A DNA stretch of 64,000 bases, taken from Pelomonas sp. V22 (GTDB lineage Bacteria > Pseudomonadota > Gammaproteobacteria > Burkholderiales > Burkholderiaceae_C). The stretch's first letter is position 1, and each line of letters begins with the position of its first letter. Positions 7,489 through 18,585 of this stretch are shown in pieces. The stretch is from assembly GCF_030014915.1 (NCBI RefSeq), contig NZ_JAGIXS010000004.1, positions 1-64,000 on the forward strand, read 5' to 3'. Below the pieces are notes generated by a model. The model saw only the letters and a list, made by a program, of their open reading frames with translations. It was not told the DNA's origin and ran no database searches. The translations under genes and the position numbers were made by a program.

Positions 7489-7998
7489 ATGAAGCTGCCC
7501 CGATTCCTCGCTCCCCTGCTGCTGATCGCCGTGCTGGCCGTGGGCAGCCTGCTCGCCTACCGCAGCCTGCTCGTGAAGGAGCGCGCACCGCAGGTCGACT
7601 ATGTGCTGCTGGACGGCAGCAAGGTCAACACCGCGCAATGGGCGGGCAAGGTGATGCTGGTGAACTTCTGGGCCACCAGCTGCACGACCTGCGTGCATGA
7701 GATGCCGCAAGTCATCGCCACGCACGAGAAGTTCAAGGCCCGTGGCTTCGACACCGTGGCCGTGGCCATGAGCTACGACCCGCCGGCCTTCGTGGCCAGC
7801 TTTGCCGAGAGCCGCAAGCTGCCCTTCGGCGTGGCCATCGACAACACCGGAGCCGTGGCGCAAGCCTTCGGCAAGGTGCAGCTGACGCCCACCACCTTCC
7901 TGATCAACAAGCGCGGCGAGATCGTCAAGAAGTACGTGGGCGAGCCCGACTTCGCGGCGCTGCACGGCCTGGTCGAGCAGTTGCTGGCCGAGAGCTGA
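7489..7998 (+). CDS. TlpA-like thioredoxin-fold protein
   Basis: The 169-residue product has one N-terminal membrane anchor or signal (about 5-25) and a thioredoxin domain with the redox motif CTTC (Cys65, Cys68) in NFWATSCTTCVHEMP. The cis-proline loop is LTPTTFLI. This is the TlpA/ResA type that reduces or shuffles disulfides outside the cytoplasmic membrane, often for cytochrome or redox-enzyme maturation. The ATG is chosen because it gives a complete signal anchor. No cytochrome biogenesis gene lies nearby, so its partner is unknown. Confidence 0.88.
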   Translation: MKLPRFLAPLLLIAVLAVGSLLAYRSLLVKERAPQVDYVLLDGSKVNTAQWAGKVMLVNFWATSCTTCVHEMPQVIATHEKFKARGFDTVAVAMSYDPPAFVASFAESRKLPFGVAIDNTGAVAQAFGKVQLTPTTFLINKRGEIVKKYVGEPDFAALHGLVEQLLAES

Positions 7999-8027
7999 TC
8001 CTCGGCCTGACCTCCCGGTTATGGCCG

Positions 8028-8047
8028 GGCCATGAGTTCTCATGGCC
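8028..8047. repeat. 20-bp perfect palindrome between two genes
   Basis: GGCCATGAG (8028-8036), TT, CTCATGGCC (8039-8047). It lies between the TlpA-like gene and the DUF1460 lipoprotein gene, 30 bp before the latter's ATG. No T-run follows. It may be an operator or an mRNA hairpin near the ribosome site. Confidence 0.4.
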
Positions 8048-8077
8048 GGCACTCGCGGCTTGCATGACACTGCCGCG

Positions 8078-9082
8078 ATGAAAACCACCGCCCTCGCCGC
8101 AGCCCTCGGCCTGCTGATACTTGCAGGCTGCGCCCACCAGACGCCGCCCGCAACACCCGCCGCGCCCCGCGTGGAGCCCACGGCGGCGCAGCTCGAGGCC
8201 GCCCGCCGCGTGGCCCTGCCGCCCGCGCAGCTGGGTGAGATGCTGAACAAGCCCTGGCACCGCATGCAGCCGGCCGAGCTGGGCCGCTTCCTGGCCTGGC
8301 AGCAGCTGGACCAGCCCCTGCTTCGCCAGCGCGTGGCGGCCCTGGCGCGCAAGAACATCGGCCAGCCCTACGAGCTCTACCTGCTGGGTGAGTTCCCCTA
8401 CGAGACCTACGACGCCCAGCCGCTGTTCGACCTGACCAAGAGCGATTGCGTGGTCTTCGTCGAGCATGTCTATGCGATGGCGCTCTCCGCCTCCTGGGAA
8501 GAATTCTTCTGGGTGCTGCAGCGCATCCGCTACCGCGACGGCGTGATCGGCGCGGCCACGCGCAACCACTACACCGAAGCCGACTGGAATCCGGCCAACA
8601 GCTGGCTGGTGACCGACATCACCAAGGAGCTGGCCGGCGAGCACGCCCAGGCCTACCGCCAGCGCATCGACCGCAAGGCCTTCCTGAAGAAGCAGTTCAA
8701 GATCGAGCGCGAGATCCCGGTCCAGCAGTTCGACGATGTCTTCGTGCCCAAGGAGGCCGTGGCCCAGGTCGAGGCCGGCCTGCAGGAGGGCGACTTCGTC
8801 AACGTGATCTCGGGCAAGGACGGCGGCTACTGGGCCTCGCACGTGGGCCTGATCGTGCTGGGCAGCGATGGCAGCCGCCACATCCTGCACTCGGCCGAGC
8901 CTCAGGTGCGCGAGGAGTCGCTGCAGGGCTTCATCGCCCGCATGGCCGAACGCGATGCCCGCAATGCCGGGCAGAACAAGGCCAGCCTCGCCGGCTTCAA
9001 GTTCCTGCGCCTGAACGAAGCACCGCAAGCGCCGCCGATGGCGCCCCAGCCCCGGCCGACCCGCGCTGCGCTGATCGACTGA
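8078..9082 (+). CDS. DUF1460 / N-acetylmuramoyl-L-alanine amidase-like lipoprotein
   Basis: The 334-residue protein starts with a signal peptide and lipobox LAGC (Cys18), so it should be membrane-anchored in the periplasm. The body matches the DUF1460 amidase-like family with a papain-like NlpC/P60-related fold: YELYLLGEFPYETYDAQPLF, then LTKSDCVVFVEHVYAMAL with the probable nucleophile Cys124, and GGYWASHVGLIV with the probable catalytic His. A role in cutting cell-wall peptides is inferred from the family. An ATG 36 bp further upstream exists but would spoil the signal peptide. A long linker of Pro/Ala follows the lipid-anchored Cys. Confidence 0.8.
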   Translation: MKTTALAAALGLLILAGCAHQTPPATPAAPRVEPTAAQLEAARRVALPPAQLGEMLNKPWHRMQPAELGRFLAWQQLDQPLLRQRVAALARKNIGQPYELYLLGEFPYETYDAQPLFDLTKSDCVVFVEHVYAMALSASWEEFFWVLQRIRYRDGVIGAATRNHYTEADWNPANSWLVTDITKELAGEHAQAYRQRIDRKAFLKKQFKIEREIPVQQFDDVFVPKEAVAQVEAGLQEGDFVNVISGKDGGYWASHVGLIVLGSDGSRHILHSAEPQVREESLQGFIARMAERDARNAGQNKASLAGFKFLRLNEAPQAPPMAPQPRPTRAALID

Positions 9083-9268
9083 CGCCCGGCGCGCGCAGAT
9101 CGCCCGGCACGCCCGGGAAACGCCCCTGAGCGCCTCCCGGCGGCCCATGGGGCACCCAGCTTTGCGCTACTTTTCATAGCAGCCAAGCTCCGGCGGCTCT
9201 GCCCCAGGTAGAGTCGCCCACATCCGCTTACAGCTTTGCCGCCCGCCTCCTAGCGAGAGCGGGCCCAT

Positions 9269-10903
9269 ATGGCATTGCCCAGAACAATTCATCCAACGCC
9301 CATGCCATACGTCATGCCCACTCCGATTGCCCGCCCCCGCTCCGCCGCCCGCAGCCAGTCCGGCGCTATCCGCGGCTGGACCCTCGTTGCCGTATTGGCC
9401 GCAGCCGCAGCCGGCGCCGCCGGCGGCTGGTGGGGCGCGAAGTCACAGGCGGGCGGCAGCGGCGCCGCAGCGCCCGGTGCGCCGGCCTCCGGCGCCAGCG
9501 CGGCAAGCGGCCCTGGCGGCCCGGGTGGTCCCGGCGGCGCAGGCGCACGCCGCTTCGGTGGCGCCAACCGCGTGCAGCCGGTTTCGGTGCAGACCGTGCG
9601 CAAGCAGGACATCCGCGTGATGGTCAGCGCCGTGGGCACGATGACCGCCGCCAACACCACCATCGTGCGTCCGCAGGTCAGCGGCGTGCTGCAGTCTTTG
9701 CAATTCACCGAAGGCCAGCAGGTCAAGGCCGGCCAGCAGCTGGCGCAGATCGACCCGCGTGCGCTGCAGGCCACGCTGGCCCAGGTCGAGGGCACGCTGG
9801 CCCGCGACAAGGCCAACCTCGACAACGCCCGCATCGACCTCGCCCGCTACAAGGACCTGCTAGCCAAGGACGCCATCGCCAAGCAGCAGCTCGACACGCA
9901 GGAAGCCCTGGTGCGCCAGCTCGAAGGCACGGTCAAGGCCGATCAGGCCAATGTGGACAGTGCGCGGCTGCAGCTCTCCTACACCAAGGTCAGCGCGCCC
10001 ATCCCAGGCCGCGTGGGCCTGAAGCAAGCCGACCTCGGCAACATCGTGAGCCCGGGCGACGCGGCCGGCATCGTCACCATCACGCAGACGCGGCCGATTG
10101 CCCTGGTGTTCTCGGTGCCCTCGTCGCAGCTGCCACAGATCAATGCCAAGCTGCGCGCCAAGCAGCCGATGTTCGTCGAGGCGCTGGACCGCAATGGCAA
10201 CAAGTTCCTGGCCAAGGGCCAGGTGGCCACGGCCGACAACGCGATCGATGTGTCGACCGACACCATCAAGCTCAAGGCCCTGTTCCCGAACAACGACGAC
10301 AGCCTCTACCCGAACCAGGCCGTCAGCGTGCGCCTGCAGCTGGACACGCAGTCCGAGGCCATCGCCGTGCCGCAGGCCGCCGTGCTGCGCGGCGCGCAGG
10401 GCTTCTATGTCTACGTGGTCAGTGCCGAGAACGTGGTCAGCACCCGCGTGGTGAAGCCGGGCGCCACCGATGGCGACTGGATCGCCGTCGAGGGCCAGCT
10501 GGAAGCCGGTGAGAAGGTGGTGATCGACGGCGTGGACCGCCTGCGCGACGGCGCCAAGGTCGAGGTGATCGCGGCCGATCCGCGCCAGCGCCAGGGTGCC
10601 AGCGGCGGTGGCCGCCGCCGTGGTGGCGGCGCCCCAGGCGCGGCCAGCGGTGCGGCCTCTGGTGCCATGCCCGGCATGCCCGGCGCCTCGGCCCCGCGTG
10701 GTGAGCGTTCGGGCAAGCCGACAGCTGGCGGTGCCAGCGCGCCCAAGACCGCCGCCGCCGGTGGCGAGGAGCGTCCGGCCTGGCTGGACCGCCTGCCGCC
10801 CGATGTGCAGGAAAAGTTCATGAAGATGAGCCCGGCCGAGCGCGAGGCCTGGATTGCCCAGCGACGCGCCGAGCGCGCCAAGCGCGAAGCCGCAGGCAAC
10901 TGA
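9269..10903 (+). CDS. mdtA: RND efflux periplasmic adaptor subunit, MdtA-like
   Basis: This is the membrane-fusion protein linking the two RND pumps to the outer-membrane channel. The 544-residue product has one membrane anchor (about 36-55), a Gly/Ala/Pro-rich linker, then the lipoyl and hairpin parts (VRPQVSGVLQSLQFTEGQQVKAGQ; QLSYTKVSAPIPGRVGL) and beta-barrel and membrane-proximal parts ending near residue 440. It is about 100 residues longer than a typical MdtA. The extra C-terminus is low complexity (Gly, Ala, Pro, Arg) and ends in a charged helix. A GAGAG lies about 10 nt before the first ATG; downstream ATGs at 9302 and 9314 are alternatives. It begins a four-gene efflux operon. Confidence 0.93.
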   Translation: MALPRTIHPTPMPYVMPTPIARPRSAARSQSGAIRGWTLVAVLAAAAAGAAGGWWGAKSQAGGSGAAAPGAPASGASAASGPGGPGGPGGAGARRFGGANRVQPVSVQTVRKQDIRVMVSAVGTMTAANTTIVRPQVSGVLQSLQFTEGQQVKAGQQLAQIDPRALQATLAQVEGTLARDKANLDNARIDLARYKDLLAKDAIAKQQLDTQEALVRQLEGTVKADQANVDSARLQLSYTKVSAPIPGRVGLKQADLGNIVSPGDAAGIVTITQTRPIALVFSVPSSQLPQINAKLRAKQPMFVEALDRNGNKFLAKGQVATADNAIDVSTDTIKLKALFPNNDDSLYPNQAVSVRLQLDTQSEAIAVPQAAVLRGAQGFYVYVVSAENVVSTRVVKPGATDGDWIAVEGQLEAGEKVVIDGVDRLRDGAKVEVIAADPRQRQGASGGGRRRGGGAPGAASGAASGAMPGMPGASAPRGERSGKPTAGGASAPKTAAAGGEERPAWLDRLPPDVQEKFMKMSPAEREAWIAQRRAERAKREAAGN

Positions 10904-10918
10904 CGCGGTAGCCTGACG

Positions 10919-13900
10919 ATGAACCCCTCACGTCCCTTCATCGAGCGCCCGGTCGCGACGTCGCTCTTGATGCTGGCCATCCTGCTGGCCGGCATGCTCG
11001 CCTACCGCCTGCTGCCGCTCTCCGCCCTGCCCGAGGTGGACTACCCGACCATCCAGGTCGTGACCCTCTACCCCGGCGCCAGCCCCGATGTGATCTCGAC
11101 CACGGTGACGGCACCACTCGAGCGCCAGTTCGGCCAGATGCCCGGCTTGAACCAGATGACGTCCAGCAGCTCGGGCGGCGCCTCGGTGATCACGCTGCGC
11201 TTCTCACTGGGCCTGTCGCTCGACGTGGCCGAACAGGAAGTGCAAGCGGCGATCAATGCCGGCAGCAACCTGCTGCCGAACGACCTGCCGATGCCGCCGG
11301 TCTACAGCAAGGTCAATCCGGCCGACGCGCCGGTGCTGACGATTGCCGTCACCTCGCCCTCGCTGCAGGTCGTGAAGGTGCACGACCTGGCCGAGAACCG
11401 CCTCGCGCCCAAGCTCTCGCAGGTCGAGGGCGTGGGCCTCGTCAGCATTGCCGGCGGCCGCCGCCCGGCCGTGCGCATCCAGGCCAATCCGCAGGCCCTG
11501 GCCACGCTCGGCCTGTCGATGGACGACCTGCGCTCGGCCATTGCCGCTGCCAACGTCAACCAGGCCAAGGGCAGCTTCGACGGCTCGCAGCGCGCGTCCA
11601 CCATCGACGCCAACGACCAGCTGAAGTCCGCCGCCGAATACCAGAACCTGGTGATCGCCTGGAAGAACGGCAACCCGCTGCGCCTGAAGGACGTGGCCGA
11701 GATCGTCGACGACGCCGAGAACCTGCGCCTCGCCGCCTGGGCCGACAACACGCCCGGCGTCATCCTGAACGTGCAGCGCCAGCCCGGTGCCAACGTGATC
11801 CAGACGGTGGACCGCGTGAAGGCCCTGCTGCCCAAGCTGCAGTCCACGCTCCCCGCCTCGATCGATGTGCAGGTGATCTCCGACCGCACGACCACGATCC
11901 GCGCCTCGGTGGACGACACGCAGTTCGAGCTGCTGCTGGCCATCGCCCTCGTGGTGATGGTGATCTTCGTCTTCCTGCGCAGCGGCGCCGCGACGCTGAT
12001 TCCGAGCGTGGCCGTGCCGCTGTCCCTGGTGGGCACCTTCGGCGTGATGTACATGGCCGGTTTCTCGATCAACAACCTGACGCTGATGGCCCTGACCATC
12101 TCGACCGGTTTCGTGGTCGACGACGCCATCGTGATGATCGAGAACATCGCCCGCTTCGTCGAAGAAGGCGACTCGCCGATGGAAGCGGCGCTGAAGGGCT
12201 CCAAGCAGATCGGCTTCACCATCATCTCGCTGACCGTCTCGCTGATCGCCGTGCTGATCCCGCTGCTCTTCATGGGCGACGTGGTGGGCCGGCTGTTCCA
12301 CGAATTCGCGATCACGATGGCGGTGGCCATCCTGATCTCGGCCTTCGTCTCGCTGACCCTGACGCCGATGATGAGCGCGCGGCTGCTGCGCCCCGAGAGT
12401 CAGCACAAGCACACCAAGCTCGGCGACTGGTTCGGCCGCTGGTTCGAGAACCTGATCGCCTCCTACGGCCGTGCACTGGACTGGGTGCTGGACCGCCCGC
12501 GCGCCACCTTGCTGGTGTTCGCGGCGACCATGGGTCTCACGGCCCTGCTCTACATGGTCGTTCCCAAGGGCTTCTTCCCGCTGCAGGACACCGGCCTGAT
12601 CCAGGTCATCACCGAGGCCACGCAGAGCAGTTCCTTCGAGGCCATGTCGACGCGCCAGCAAAAGCTCGCTGAGATCATCCTGAAGGACGCCGACGTCGAC
12701 CACGTGGCCTCCTTCATCGGCGTGGACGGCGCCAACGCGACGCTCAGCACCGGCCGCATGCAGATCACGCTGAAGCCCTTCGAAGAGCGCAAGGCTTCGG
12801 CCACCGAGATCATCCGGCGCCTCGGCGAAGCCACCGCCAAGCTGCCCGGCATCACCGCCTACATGCAGCCGGTGCAGGACCTGACGATCGAGGACCGCGT
12901 GTCCAAGACGCAGTACCAGTTCCTGCTCAGCTCGCCCGACACCAAGGACCTGAGCGACTCGACCGAGGCCCTGCTGGCGCGCCTGAAGGCCCTGCCGCAG
13001 TTGGCTGATGTGGCCAGCGACCTACAGGACCAGGGCCTGCAGGCCTACCTGCAGATCGACCGCGAGGCTGCCGGCCGCATGGGCGTGAGCGTGGCGGCCA
13101 TCGACACGGCGCTCTACAACGCCTTCGGTCAGCGCCTGATCTCGACCATCTACACGCAGAGCAGCCAGTACCGCGTGGTGCTGGAGGCGGCGCCCGAGTT
13201 CCGCCAGGGCCCGCGCTCCATCGAAGGGCTCTATGTGCCGGGCAGCCGTGCCACCGCCAGTGGCGGCACGCAGACGGTGCAGGTGCCGCTGAACTCGGTG
13301 GCCCGCATCGTCGAGCGGCCTGCCGCACTGGCCATCAACCATGTGGCCCAGTTCCCGGCCGCGACCATCTCCTTCAACCTGGCGCCGGGCGCCTCGCTGG
13401 GCGACGCGGTCACGGCGATCAAGGCCGCACAGGCCGAGCTCGACTTCCCGCCGAGCGTGGAGACCAGCTTCCAGGGCGCGGCCGAGGCCTTCCAGTCCTC
13501 GCTGACCAGCACCTTGCTGCTGATCCTGGCGGCCGTGGTGACCATGTACATCGTGCTGGGCGTGCTCTATGAGAGCTACGTGCACCCGATCACCATCCTC
13601 TCCACCCTGCCCTCGGCCGGCGTGGGGGCGCTGCTCGCGCTGCTGGCGGCGCGGCTGGACCTGGGCATCGTGGCCATCATCGGCATCGTGCTCTTGATCG
13701 GCATCGTCAAGAAGAACGCGATCATGATGATCGACTTCGCGCTCGAGGCCGAACGCGACATGGGCATGGAGCCACGTGCGGCCATCCACCAGGCCTGCCT
13801 CCTGCGCTTCCGCCCCATCCTGATGACGACGATGGCGGCCTTGCTCGGCGCCCTGCCGCTGATGCTGGGCACCGGCGTGGGCCATGAGCTGCGCCATCCG

Positions 13901-14044
13901 CTCGGCGTGACCATGGTCGGTGGCCTGATCGTCAGTCAATTGCTGACGCTGTTCACCACGCCAGTGATCTATCTCGGCTTTGCCAACCAGTTGAACCGCT
14001 GGAAGGCCTGGCGCGCCAGCCGTGCGGAGCCAGTGGCCCCATGA
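10919..14044 (+). CDS. mdtB: Multidrug efflux RND permease, MdtB-like
   Basis: This is a 1041-residue inner-membrane RND pump of normal length. It starts [20 protein letters not shown], typical of MdtB/MdtC. Proton-relay residues are seen in [14 protein letters not shown] (TM4, two Asp) and [16 protein letters not shown] (TM10, Lys). Large periplasmic loops lie between TM1/TM2 and TM7/TM8. It starts 15 bp after the adaptor gene and overlaps the next permease gene by 4 bp (ATGA). The pair probably forms the mixed MdtB/MdtC trimer known in enterobacteria, using proton flow to export drugs, bile-salt-like compounds or metals. Confidence 0.95.
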   Translation: MNPSRPFIERPVATSLLMLAILLAGMLAYRLLPLSALPEVDYPTIQVVTLYPGASPDVISTTVTAPLERQFGQMPGLNQMTSSSSGGASVITLRFSLGLSLDVAEQEVQAAINAGSNLLPNDLPMPPVYSKVNPADAPVLTIAVTSPSLQVVKVHDLAENRLAPKLSQVEGVGLVSIAGGRRPAVRIQANPQALATLGLSMDDLRSAIAAANVNQAKGSFDGSQRASTIDANDQLKSAAEYQNLVIAWKNGNPLRLKDVAEIVDDAENLRLAAWADNTPGVILNVQRQPGANVIQTVDRVKALLPKLQSTLPASIDVQVISDRTTTIRASVDDTQFELLLAIALVVMVIFVFLRSGAATLIPSVAVPLSLVGTFGVMYMAGFSINNLTLMALTISTGFVVDDAIVMIENIARFVEEGDSPMEAALKGSKQIGFTIISLTVSLIAVLIPLLFMGDVVGRLFHEFAITMAVAILISAFVSLTLTPMMSARLLRPESQHKHTKLGDWFGRWFENLIASYGRALDWVLDRPRATLLVFAATMGLTALLYMVVPKGFFPLQDTGLIQVITEATQSSSFEAMSTRQQKLAEIILKDADVDHVASFIGVDGANATLSTGRMQITLKPFEERKASATEIIRRLGEATAKLPGITAYMQPVQDLTIEDRVSKTQYQFLLSSPDTKDLSDSTEALLARLKALPQLADVASDLQDQGLQAYLQIDREAAGRMGVSVAAIDTALYNAFGQRLISTIYTQSSQYRVVLEAAPEFRQGPRSIEGLYVPGSRATASGGTQTVQVPLNSVARIVERPAALAINHVAQFPAATISFNLAPGASLGDAVTAIKAAQAELDFPPSVETSFQGAAEAFQSSLTSTLLLILAAVVTMYIVLGVLYESYVHPITILSTLPSAGVGALLALLAARLDLGIVAIIGIVLLIGIVKKNAIMMIDFALEAERDMGMEPRAAIHQACLLRFRPILMTTMAALLGALPLMLGTGVGHELRHPLGVTMVGGLIVSQLLTLFTTPVIYLGFANQLNRWKAWRASRAEPVAP

Positions 14045-17000
14045 ACATTTCCGCCCCGTTCATCGCCAGGCCGGTCGCGACCTCGCTGATCACGGCCGGC
14101 ATCGCCATGGCCGGCATCCTCGCGTTTCAGCTGCTGCCGATCGCGCCGCTGCCGCAGGTGGACTTCCCGACCATCTCGGTCAGCGCCGGCCTGCCCGGCG
14201 CCAGCCCCGACACCATGGCCGCCACGGTGGCCACGCCGCTTGAGCGGGCGCTCGGCAGCATTGCCGGCGTCACCGAAATCACCTCGCGCTCCTCGCTGGG
14301 CTCGGCCAACGTCACTTTGCAGTTCGACCTCAGCCGCGACATCAATGGCGCGGCCCGCGACGTGCAGGCCGCCATCAATGCGGCCCGCACCCTGCTGCCC
14401 ACCGGCATGCCGGGCAATCCGACCTACCGCAAGGTGAACCCGTCGGACGCGCCCATCATGATTCTGTCGTTGACGTCTGCCACGTTGACGCGCGGCCAGA
14501 TGTACGACGCCGCCTCCACCGTGCTCGCGCAGCGGCTCTCCCAGGTCAAGGGCGTGGGCCAGGTGAACGTGGGCGGCGGCGCGCTGCCGGCCGTGCGCGT
14601 GGAGCTCAACCCCGACAAGCTGGCCTCGGCCGGCATCTCGCTGGATGCCGTTCGCCAGGCCATCACCAACACCAATGCCAACCGGCCCAAGGGCTCGGTC
14701 GAGGAAGACGGCCGCTACTGGCAGGTCGGCGCCAACGACCAGGCGCGCACGGCGGCTGACTACGCTCCCGTGGTGCTGAGCTACCGCAATGGCGCCTCGA
14801 TCCGCCTGCGCGACGTGGCCGACGTGAGCGACTCGGTGCAGGACATCCGCAACTACGGCGCCGCCAACGGCAAGCCCTCGGTCCTGCTGTTCGTGCAGAA
14901 GGAACCGGGCGCCAACATCATCGAGACCGTTGAGCGCGTGCGCGAGATCCTGCCGCGCCTGCAGGCCTCCATCCCGCCGGCGATCGATATGAAGATCGTC
15001 AGCGACCGCACGCCCACCATCCGCGCCTCGCTGCAGGAGGTGGAGCGCGCGATGGCCATCTCGGTGGGCCTCGTGATCCTGGTCGTGCTGCTGTTCCTGC
15101 GCAACTGGCGCGCCACGCTCCTGCCGGCCGTGGCCGTGCCGGTGTCGCTGTGCGGCACCTTCGGCGTGATGTACCTGTGCGGCTACAGCCTCGACAACCT
15201 CTCGGCGATGGCGCTGACGGTGGCCACGGGCTTCGTTGTCGACGACGCCATCGTGGTGCTGGAGAACATCAGCCGCTACATCGAGCAGGGCATGAAGCCG
15301 CGGGAGGCGGCGCTCAAGGGCGCGCGCGAGATCGGCTTCACCGTGGTTTCGATCAGCCTCTCGCTGATTGCCGTCTTCATCCCCATCCTGATGATGGGTG
15401 GCGTGGTGGGCCGGCTGTTCCGCGAGTTCGCCGTCGTGCTGTCCTCGGCCATCCTCGTGTCGATGCTGGTCTCGCTGACCGCGACGCCGATGATGGCCGC
15501 CACGCTGCTGAAAGCCCGCGACGAAACCCGCAAGGCCCCGGGTCGCCTGGCCCGCATCGCCAACCGTTTCAACAAGGCCGTGCTGCGCGGCTACCACCGC
15601 TCGCTCGTCTGGACGCTGCGCCACCAGCCGGTGGCCCTGCTCTCGCTCGCCGGCGTGATCGGCCTGAACATCTACCTGTACGGCGCCATCCCCAAGACCT
15701 TCTTCCCGCAGCAGGACACCGGCGTGGTGATGGGCTTCGTCCAGGCCGACCAGGGCAGCTCGTTCCAGATGATGCGCCAGCGGGTCGACAAGTTCATGGC
15801 CATCATCATGGCCGACCCGGCCGTGGCCAACGTGAACGGCTTCACCGGCGGCGGCCAGCGCAACTCGGCCAACTTCTACATCGCGCTCAAGCCCCTGTCC
15901 GAGCGTGACGTCTCGGCCGACAAGGTGGTGGACCGGCTGCGCAACCAGCTTTCGCACGAGCCCGGCGCCAACCTCTTCATGGTGCCGGTGCAGGACATCC
16001 GCATCGGTGGCCGCCAGGCCAATGCGCAGTACCAGTTCACGCTGCAGGCCGATGACCTGAACGACCTGCGCACCTGGGAGCCGCGCGTGCGCAACGCGCT
16101 GTCGCGCCTGAACGAGCTCACCGACGTCAACACCGACCAGCAGGACAAGGGCCTGCAGACCTCGATCATCATCGACCGTGAAGCCGCCGCCCGCCTGGGC
16201 GTGACGGTCAGCAACCTGGACATCACGCTGAACAACGCCTTCGGCCAGCGCCAGGTCGGCGTGATCTACAACCCGCTGAACCAGTACCGCGTGGTGATGG
16301 AGCTGGCGCCCGAGTACCTGCAAGGGCCCGAGACCCTGAAGCAGCTCTATGTGCTGAGCCGCACCGGTGCCCAGGTGCCGCTGGCCGCCTTCACCAAGGT
16401 GGAGACGACCAACACGCCACTGTCGGTCAATCACCAGGGCGGCGCGCCGGCCTCGACGATCAGCTTCAACCTGCCGCCCAATGTCTCGCTGTCGGATGCC
16501 ACGGCGGCCGTCAACAACGCGATGGCCGAGCTGGGCGTGCCGGTTTCTGTGCGCGGCACCTTCGCGGGCACGGCCAATGCGTTCCAGCAGTCCATGTCCT
16601 CGCAGCCCATCCTGATACTGGCGGCCGTGATCAGCATCTACCTGGTGCTGGGCATGCTGTACGAGAGCCTGGTGCATCCGGTGACCATCCTCTCGACCCT
16701 GCCCTCGGCCGGCGTCGGCGCGTTGCTGGCGCTGCAGCTGTTCAACACCGAGTTCAGCATCATTGCCTTCATCGGCGTGATCCTCCTGATCGGCATCGTC
16801 AAGAAGAACGCGATCATGATGATCGACTTCGCCATCGAGCGGCAAAAGCGCGGCAGCGTGGGCGCCGGTGCGGCCATCTTCCGTGCCGCCTCGCTGCGTG
16901 TGCGGCCCATCCTGATGACCACCTTCGCCGCCATCTTCGGCGCCCTGCCACTGGCCCTGGGCACGGGCGACGGCGCCGAGTTGCGCCAGCCGCTGGGCAT

Positions 17001-17178
17001 CGCCATCGTCGGCGGCCTGATCCTCAGCCAGGTCCTGACGCTCTACACCACGCCGGTCGTCTATGTGGTGATGGACAAGCTGCGCTGGCGCCAGCGCCGC
17101 AAGGCCAAGTCCGCTGCTGCTGCTTCTGCTGCTTCTGCTGCTACGGAAGCCACCGCACCCCAAGTTTCAACCGCCTGA
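14041..17178 (+). CDS. mdtC: Multidrug efflux RND permease, MdtC-like
   Basis: The second RND pump has 1045 residues and is homologous to the preceding one. It starts [20 protein letters not shown] and keeps [14 protein letters not shown] and [16 protein letters not shown]. The C-terminus ends in a run of Ala/Ser (TCT/GCT-rich codons near 17108-17145), which looks like a small expanded repeat. Its start overlaps the previous stop by 4 bp, which favours equal translation of both pumps. The antisense strand is open for more than 1000 codons here, but that is a composition effect. Confidence 0.95.
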   Translation: MNISAPFIARPVATSLITAGIAMAGILAFQLLPIAPLPQVDFPTISVSAGLPGASPDTMAATVATPLERALGSIAGVTEITSRSSLGSANVTLQFDLSRDINGAARDVQAAINAARTLLPTGMPGNPTYRKVNPSDAPIMILSLTSATLTRGQMYDAASTVLAQRLSQVKGVGQVNVGGGALPAVRVELNPDKLASAGISLDAVRQAITNTNANRPKGSVEEDGRYWQVGANDQARTAADYAPVVLSYRNGASIRLRDVADVSDSVQDIRNYGAANGKPSVLLFVQKEPGANIIETVERVREILPRLQASIPPAIDMKIVSDRTPTIRASLQEVERAMAISVGLVILVVLLFLRNWRATLLPAVAVPVSLCGTFGVMYLCGYSLDNLSAMALTVATGFVVDDAIVVLENISRYIEQGMKPREAALKGAREIGFTVVSISLSLIAVFIPILMMGGVVGRLFREFAVVLSSAILVSMLVSLTATPMMAATLLKARDETRKAPGRLARIANRFNKAVLRGYHRSLVWTLRHQPVALLSLAGVIGLNIYLYGAIPKTFFPQQDTGVVMGFVQADQGSSFQMMRQRVDKFMAIIMADPAVANVNGFTGGGQRNSANFYIALKPLSERDVSADKVVDRLRNQLSHEPGANLFMVPVQDIRIGGRQANAQYQFTLQADDLNDLRTWEPRVRNALSRLNELTDVNTDQQDKGLQTSIIIDREAAARLGVTVSNLDITLNNAFGQRQVGVIYNPLNQYRVVMELAPEYLQGPETLKQLYVLSRTGAQVPLAAFTKVETTNTPLSVNHQGGAPASTISFNLPPNVSLSDATAAVNNAMAELGVPVSVRGTFAGTANAFQQSMSSQPILILAAVISIYLVLGMLYESLVHPVTILSTLPSAGVGALLALQLFNTEFSIIAFIGVILLIGIVKKNAIMMIDFAIERQKRGSVGAGAAIFRAASLRVRPILMTTFAAIFGALPLALGTGDGAELRQPLGIAIVGGLILSQVLTLYTTPVVYVVMDKLRWRQRRKAKSAAAASAASAATEATAPQVSTA

Positions 17179-17193
17179 GGTTAGAGAAAAATC

Positions 17194-18579
17194 ATGTTGC
17201 TTCGTTTGACTCTGCTGGCCTCCGCTCTCGCCTTGGGTGGCTGCGCCATTACCAAGGTCGATCCACCGGCTGCGGCGCCGGCCCCGACCCAGTTCAAGGA
17301 AACCGGCCTCTGGCAGCGTGGCACGGCCTCGCCCGAGGCCGTACCCGATGCCTGGTGGACGCTCTTCAAGGACCCCGTGCTGGAAGACCTGCAGCAGCGC
17401 CTGGTGCTCGGCAACGAGAACCTGAAGGCCTCCGCGGCCCAGGTGGCCAGTGCCCGCGCCGTGCTGGAAGCGAGCCGCAGCGCCATGCTGCCCACGTTGT
17501 CGGCCGGCCTCTCCGGCACGCGCAGCGAGGCGGCCGGCAACAACTCGAGCCCGTCCAACAGCATCTCGCTGTCGACCACGGCCAGCTGGGAGATCGACCT
17601 GTGGGGCCGGCTTGCCCAGGGTACGAACGTCGCGCAATCGAACTACCAGGCCAGCAGCAATGATCTGGCGGCGGCACGGCTGTCTGCGCAGGCACTGCTC
17701 ACGCAAAGCTACTTCTCCATGCGCGCTGCCGAGATGCAGCAGGCCCTGCTGGAGCGCAGCGTGGCGGCCTACCAGCGCTCGCTGGAGCTGACCGAGACCC
17801 GCTACAAGGGCGGCGTGGCCTCGCGCAGCGACGTGCTGCAGGCCCAGACCCAGTTGCGCAGCGCCCAGGCCCAGACCCTCGATGCCACCACGCAGCGCGG
17901 CCAGTTCGAACATGCCATCGCCGTGCTGCTGGGCCTGCCGCCCTCGGGCTTCACACTGGCCCGCAGCGCTGCCCTTCCCACGCCGCCGGCCGTGCCCGAG
18001 CTGCTGCCGGCCACGCTCTTGCAGCGCCGCCCCGACATCGCCGCCTCGCAGCGCCGCGTGGCCTCGGCCTATGCGCAGATCGGCATTGCCGATGCGGCCT
18101 TCTTCCCCTCGCTGAGCCTGTCGGCCAATGCCGGCTACCGCAACAGCTCGCTGTCCGACCTGGTCAGCGCGCCCAACCTGTTCTGGTCGCTGGGCTCCTC
18201 GGTCGCCGCATCGATCTTCGACGGCGGCCAGCGCAAGCTGGCGAGCGCCCAGGCGCGCGCCAGTGCGGACGTCGTGTCGGCCAACTACCGCCAGCTCGTG
18301 CTGACGGCCTTGCAGGAGGTGGAGGACAACCTGCTGCTGGCCGACCAGTTGCAGCAGCAGACCAAGCTGCAGGAAGAGGCGCTGACGGCGGCCAAGCGCA
18401 ACCTCGAGATCGTCAACGACCAATACCGCGCCGGCACCGTCAGCTACCTGAACGTGGTGACGGCGCAGAACGCGGCCTTGACGAGCGAGATCAGCCTGCT
18501 GAGCTCGCGCAACCGCCAGCTGGCGGCCGTCAATCAGCTCTTGAAGAACATCGCCGGCCGCTGGACGCCGGCGAGCTGA
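17194..18579 (+). CDS. RND efflux outer-membrane lipoprotein (NodT/OprM family)
   Basis: The 461-residue outer-membrane channel has a signal peptide with lipobox LGGC (Cys17) and two homologous alpha-hairpin/beta-strand halves of the TolC fold. Typical pieces include DAWWTLFKDPVLEDL, SWEIDLWGRL, ETRYKGGVASRSDVLQAQ, RRPDIAASQRRVASAYAQIGIADAAFFPSL (second-half start) and QYRAGTVSYLNVVTAQNA. It follows the MdtC-like gene by 15 bp and completes the tripartite pump. It ends 6 bp from the convergent VOC gene with no visible terminator. Confidence 0.94.
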   Translation: MLLRLTLLASALALGGCAITKVDPPAAAPAPTQFKETGLWQRGTASPEAVPDAWWTLFKDPVLEDLQQRLVLGNENLKASAAQVASARAVLEASRSAMLPTLSAGLSGTRSEAAGNNSSPSNSISLSTTASWEIDLWGRLAQGTNVAQSNYQASSNDLAAARLSAQALLTQSYFSMRAAEMQQALLERSVAAYQRSLELTETRYKGGVASRSDVLQAQTQLRSAQAQTLDATTQRGQFEHAIAVLLGLPPSGFTLARSAALPTPPAVPELLPATLLQRRPDIAASQRRVASAYAQIGIADAAFFPSLSLSANAGYRNSSLSDLVSAPNLFWSLGSSVAASIFDGGQRKLASAQARASADVVSANYRQLVLTALQEVEDNLLLADQLQQQTKLQEEALTAAKRNLEIVNDQYRAGTVSYLNVVTAQNAALTSEISLLSSRNRQLAAVNQLLKNIAGRWTPAS

Positions 18580-18585
18580 GCCGGC

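Noticed and set aside
11204..12703. Long minus-strand open frame inside the MdtB-like gene
   Set aside because: Antisense shadow with His/Gln/Arg-rich translation and no ribosome site.
13969..17163. Open reading frame of over 1000 codons antisense to the MdtC-like permease gene
   Set aside because: It is a mirror of a strongly coding, GC-rich gene; its translation is rich in His, Arg, Gln and Asp with no family pattern.
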